From NCBI GenBank assembly GCA_913009535.1, contig CAJVXR010000059.1, forward strand, positions 1 through 9,708: a DNA stretch of 9,708 nucleotides, written 5' to 3'. Below are positions 7,711 through 9,708 of the stretch, one piece after another. The notes below the pieces were generated by a model. That model made no database searches. It was not told the origin of the DNA and saw only the letters and a program-made list of their open reading frames with translations. The stretch's first letter is position 1. Each line of letters opens with the position of its first letter. Position numbers and translations under genes: made by a program. The DNA comes from an uncultured Flavobacteriales bacterium (GTDB lineage: Bacteria; Bacteroidota; Bacteroidia; Flavobacteriales; Flavobacteriaceae).

Positions 7711-9156
7711 CTAATTTGACATTTCTTCAATAGCTTTTTTCACATCACTATCTCTAAAGGTATTTAATATGTATCTGGATTGGTCTGATAAGTAATAGCT
7801 ACTTAACTCAATTTTTAAGCTCCACTTTAAATCTGAAATTTCTTTTGGATTATAACTGCTAATTTTTTTACCATTTTGTTCTAAATATTTTTCTAATTCT
7901 TTATTTTCAATTTTAAAATTAATGTAATAATCTTTTGTGTTCAATGACTTTGACTTTGGAAATTTTTCAAAGTAACTAAAACAGAAATCTCGCCATTTTC
8001 TAGTATAAATAATATTGTTAATCGCTTTGCTATATACAAGAGTGTCAATTGGGAAATATACGTCTGGCAATATTCCTCCCTTAAAAATGCTTTTATCAAA
8101 AACAGAGTCACTTTGTGTTAGTTCACCGCTTTCTATCCTTTCAAAGATGTCATTTTCGTAGTCAATGTTTTCACCATAAGGCTTTTGTATGCATTTTCCT
8201 GATGGAGTATAATATCTTGAAGTAGTTATCCTTAGTTCAGAAGAGTCAGGCAGCATTAATGGCTGTTGAACTAGTCCTTTTCCAAAAGTTCTTCGCCCTA
8301 GAATTTTTCCCCTTTTGTTGTCCTGTATTGCGCCACTCACAATCTCACTTGCAGATGCAGTAGAACTGTTGACCAAAATAATTAACTCTCCATCTTCAAA
8401 TAAACCTTTAGGTCTTGAATAAAATGACCTTTTCTTTGAATGAGCGCCTTCCGTGTAAACAATTAATTGATCTTCTTTTAAGAATTCATCAGAAATATTT
8501 ATTGCTTGGTGGAGGTATCCACCCCCATTAAATCTCAAGTCAAAAATGAGTTTTTCCATTCCTTGATTTTTCAGTTCAATAATTGCATTCTTAAATTCTA
8601 AGTCGGATGAATTTGAAAATGAACTTAGTTTAATGTATCCAATATTATCTTTAATTATGGTACTAGCCGATATAGATTTAAGTGGAATAGAGCCTCTTAA
8701 TAACTTATGTTTTGCAACTTTATTATTTGGACTTAAAACAGTAATATTTACTTCACTACCCACTTTCCCTTTTAGTCTTTTTAAAACATCTTCATTTTTC
8801 ATCCCTACACCAGCAAAATTTTTGCCTTCAATTTTAATGATAGAAGTGCTCTTGAGCTCTCTTTCGTCTATTGGAAACAAATATTTTAATGAACGTAAAG
8901 ATTCGTTTACTTTTGCAACTTGGCAAAGTTCATTTGCAGACTGTGGATAAAATGATTTTGCCATATCCCAAGAATAGTAAAGCCAAGTTAACAGTAAGAA
9001 ACTACTACCAACAATAACCCAGTGAACTCCACCTTTGGCTCTTTCAGGGTTACCAAATACAGCATCTAATTTTTCAGTTTTTGCTAATTTTCTTCCATAT
9101 AGAATAGATCCAACAACTGCAAAAATTACTACAAATGTTATAATTCCAGTTAGCAT
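7711..9156 (-). CDS. Chimeric ORF: ABC permease-like N-terminus joined to an S41 C-terminal-processing peptidase
   Basis: The ORF has two unrelated parts. Residues 1-~105 have two membrane segments (3-20 and 45-62) plus KTEKLDAVFGNPERAKGGVHW and KSFYPQSANELCQVAKV. This fits the start of a long-N-terminus permease partnered with the adjacent TauB-like ATPase, whose stop lies one base away. From ~106 the protein is a flavobacterial S41 (CtpA/Tsp-type) peptidase entered in mid-PDZ: IIKIEGKNFAGVGM, EDVLKRLKGKVGSEV, GYIKLSSFS (173-181), LIFDLRFNGGGYL (203-215), then STASASE with catalytic Ser268, Asp279, and Lys293 in FGKGLVQ. The Ser-Asp-Lys spacing equals that of E. coli Tsp (S430, D441, K455). 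The protease part lacks its own signal/membrane anchor, N-terminal domain and first PDZ strands. The permease part lacks its transport domain. The frame stays open across the join. A real fusion is possible, but a mis-join is more likely. Confidence 0.8.
   Translation of the reverse strand: MLTGIITFVVIFAVVGSILYGRKLAKTEKLDAVFGNPERAKGGVHWVIVGSSFLLLTWLYYSWDMAKSFYPQSANELCQVAKVNESLRSLKYLFPIDERELKSTSIIKIEGKNFAGVGMKNEDVLKRLKGKVGSEVNITVLSPNNKVAKHKLLRGSIPLKSISASTIIKDNIGYIKLSSFSNSSDLEFKNAIIELKNQGMEKLIFDLRFNGGGYLHQAINISDEFLKEDQLIVYTEGAHSKKRSFYSRPKGLFEDGELIILVNSSTASASEIVSGAIQDNKRGKILGRRTFGKGLVQQPLMLPDSSELRITTSRYYTPSGKCIQKPYGENIDYENDIFERIESGELTQSDSVFDKSIFKGGILPDVYFPIDTLVYSKAINNIIYTRKWRDFCFSYFEKFPKSKSLNTKDYYINFKIENKELEKYLEQNGKKISSYNPKEISDLKWSLKIELSSYYLSDQSRYILNTFRDSDVKKAIEEMSN
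8835..8850. other. Inferred chimera breakpoint inside the protease ORF
   Basis: Residues E-L-K-S-T fit the permease-like part, while I-I-K-I-E-G-K-N fit the PDZ of the S41 peptidase (family form GD-x-IIK-x-x-x-K). The change falls near codons 104-108, minus strand, about 8835-8850. A short AT-rich stretch encoding IIK could be common to both parents. Base composition is low-GC on both sides, so composition alone would not show the join. Confidence 0.6.
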
Positions 9157-9157
9157 A

Positions 9158-9708
9158 CTAAATATCTTTACCCATTATTTCTTCTTCCATATCCCAAATC
9201 ATAGTTAGAATTTCTTCTCTAGTGCTTACAAAATCAGGTGTTTTTTTTATTTCTCTTAAGTCACCATCAATACCTTTGGATGCAAAAGGAAGATTGTACT
9301 CTTTATGTATACGACCTGGTCTTGGTGCCATTACATATAATCTTTCACCAAGTAACAATGCCTCTTCAACTGAGTGGGTGATTAAGATAATTGTTTTTCC
9401 TGTTTCTTTCCAAATTTTTAAAACTAAAGACTGCATCTTCTCTCTTGTTAATGCATCTAATGCACCTAACGGTTCATCCATCAAAATTAAATCTGGGTCA
9501 TTAATTAAACATCGTGCAAGAGCAACTCTTTGCTGCATACCCCCAGATAATTGATAAGTTGGTGTATCTCCAAAGCCTTGTAAACCAACTATATTTAACC
9601 ATTCATCAACTTTTTTTGCTGTTTTAATTGGATCTTCTTTTTTCATTCTCAAGCCAAAGTCCACATTTTCAGCAACTGTTAACCATTCAAATAAAGCACC
9701 TTGTTGAA
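9158..9708 (-). CDS. ABC transporter ATP-binding protein, TauB/SsuB/NrtD type (5' end outside window)
   Basis: Cytoplasmic ATPase subunit of a nitrate/sulfonate/taurine-type importer. The reading frame is open to the window edge and the N-terminus with Walker A lies beyond it. The first visible residues are QQGALFEWLTVAENV, where the Q-loop glutamine and the family-type L-x-W-L-T-V-x-E-N-V occur. The GTG at 9662-9664 is therefore an internal valine and not a start. Then follow the signature LSGGMQQRVALARCL (9509-9550 region), Walker B LILMDEP, D-loop GALDALTRE, and H-loop ITHSVEEALLLGERLYVMAPRPGRI. The stop TAG is one base before the ATG of the next ORF, whose N-terminus is membrane-spanning, which is the spacing of an ATPase-permease operon. 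Substrate cannot be told from this part. Such systems are typical of Proteobacteria and, as far as I know, uncommon in marine flavobacteria, which supports a foreign origin or a mis-join. Confidence 0.9.
   Translation of the reverse strand, partial: QQGALFEWLTVAENVDFGLRMKKEDPIKTAKKVDEWLNIVGLQGFGDTPTYQLSGGMQQRVALARCLINDPDLILMDEPLGALDALTREKMQSLVLKIWKETGKTIILITHSVEEALLLGERLYVMAPRPGRIHKEYNLPFASKGIDGDLREIKKTPDFVSTREEILTMIWDMEEEIMGKDI

Noticed and set aside
9662..9664. GTG as the start of the ABC ATPase
   Set aside because: The frame continues upstream with QQGALFEWLTVAEN, a recognisable Q-loop region, so the GTG is an internal valine and the gene is cut by the window edge.

Overview
The window looks like low-GC DNA from a marine-type Bacteroidota, most likely class Flavobacteriia. 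The main reasons are a DUF4270 surface lipoprotein, a one-domain 'glycogen/starch synthase' of the flavobacterial kind, the linkage of both to glmS and panC, and a promoter match to the Bacteroidota consensus (TAnnTTTG at -7, TTG at -33). The last ~860 bases do not fit. They encode a TauB/SsuB-type ABC ATPase and the N-terminus of its likely permease, which look proteobacterial (SAR11-like, from memory).

Layout. On the minus strand, reading from right to left, a 274-residue GT5-like protein (3239-4063), a DUF4270 lipoprotein (1894-~3255) and glmS (47-1888) are packed tightly enough to be one operon, with a good Bacteroidota promoter at 4097-4128. Divergent from it on the plus strand are panC (4195-4974) and a multi-pass LPG_synthase_TM/flippase-like protein (4974-5930), joined by a one-base stop/start overlap. 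On the minus strand again, aspS (5927-7690) converges on and overlaps the flippase-like gene by four bases. It is preceded by a protease-like gene (7711-9156) and an ABC ATPase that is cut by the window edge (9158->9708).

How the genes relate. GlmS makes glucosamine-6-phosphate for cell-envelope polymers, the lipoprotein and the flippase-like protein are envelope proteins, and the GT5-like protein has sugar-transferase ancestry but lacks the substrate motif of glycogen synthase. PanC makes pantothenate, AspS charges tRNA-Asp, and the S41 protein would be an envelope protease.

The two points most worth attention are lesions or joins, not a new system. (1) The panC N-terminus is in a different frame from its well-conserved body, and panD, which I recall lying between panC and the flippase-like gene in many flavobacteria, is absent. 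(2) The protease ORF is a chimera. Residues 1-~105 are a membrane protein co-linear with the ABC ATPase, and from ~106 it continues in mid-PDZ as an S41 peptidase. An assembly or amplification artefact is the simplest reading, so nothing right of ~8840 should be assumed to belong to the flavobacterial genome. I saw no rRNA, tRNA, CRISPR array, insertion sequence or phage gene.
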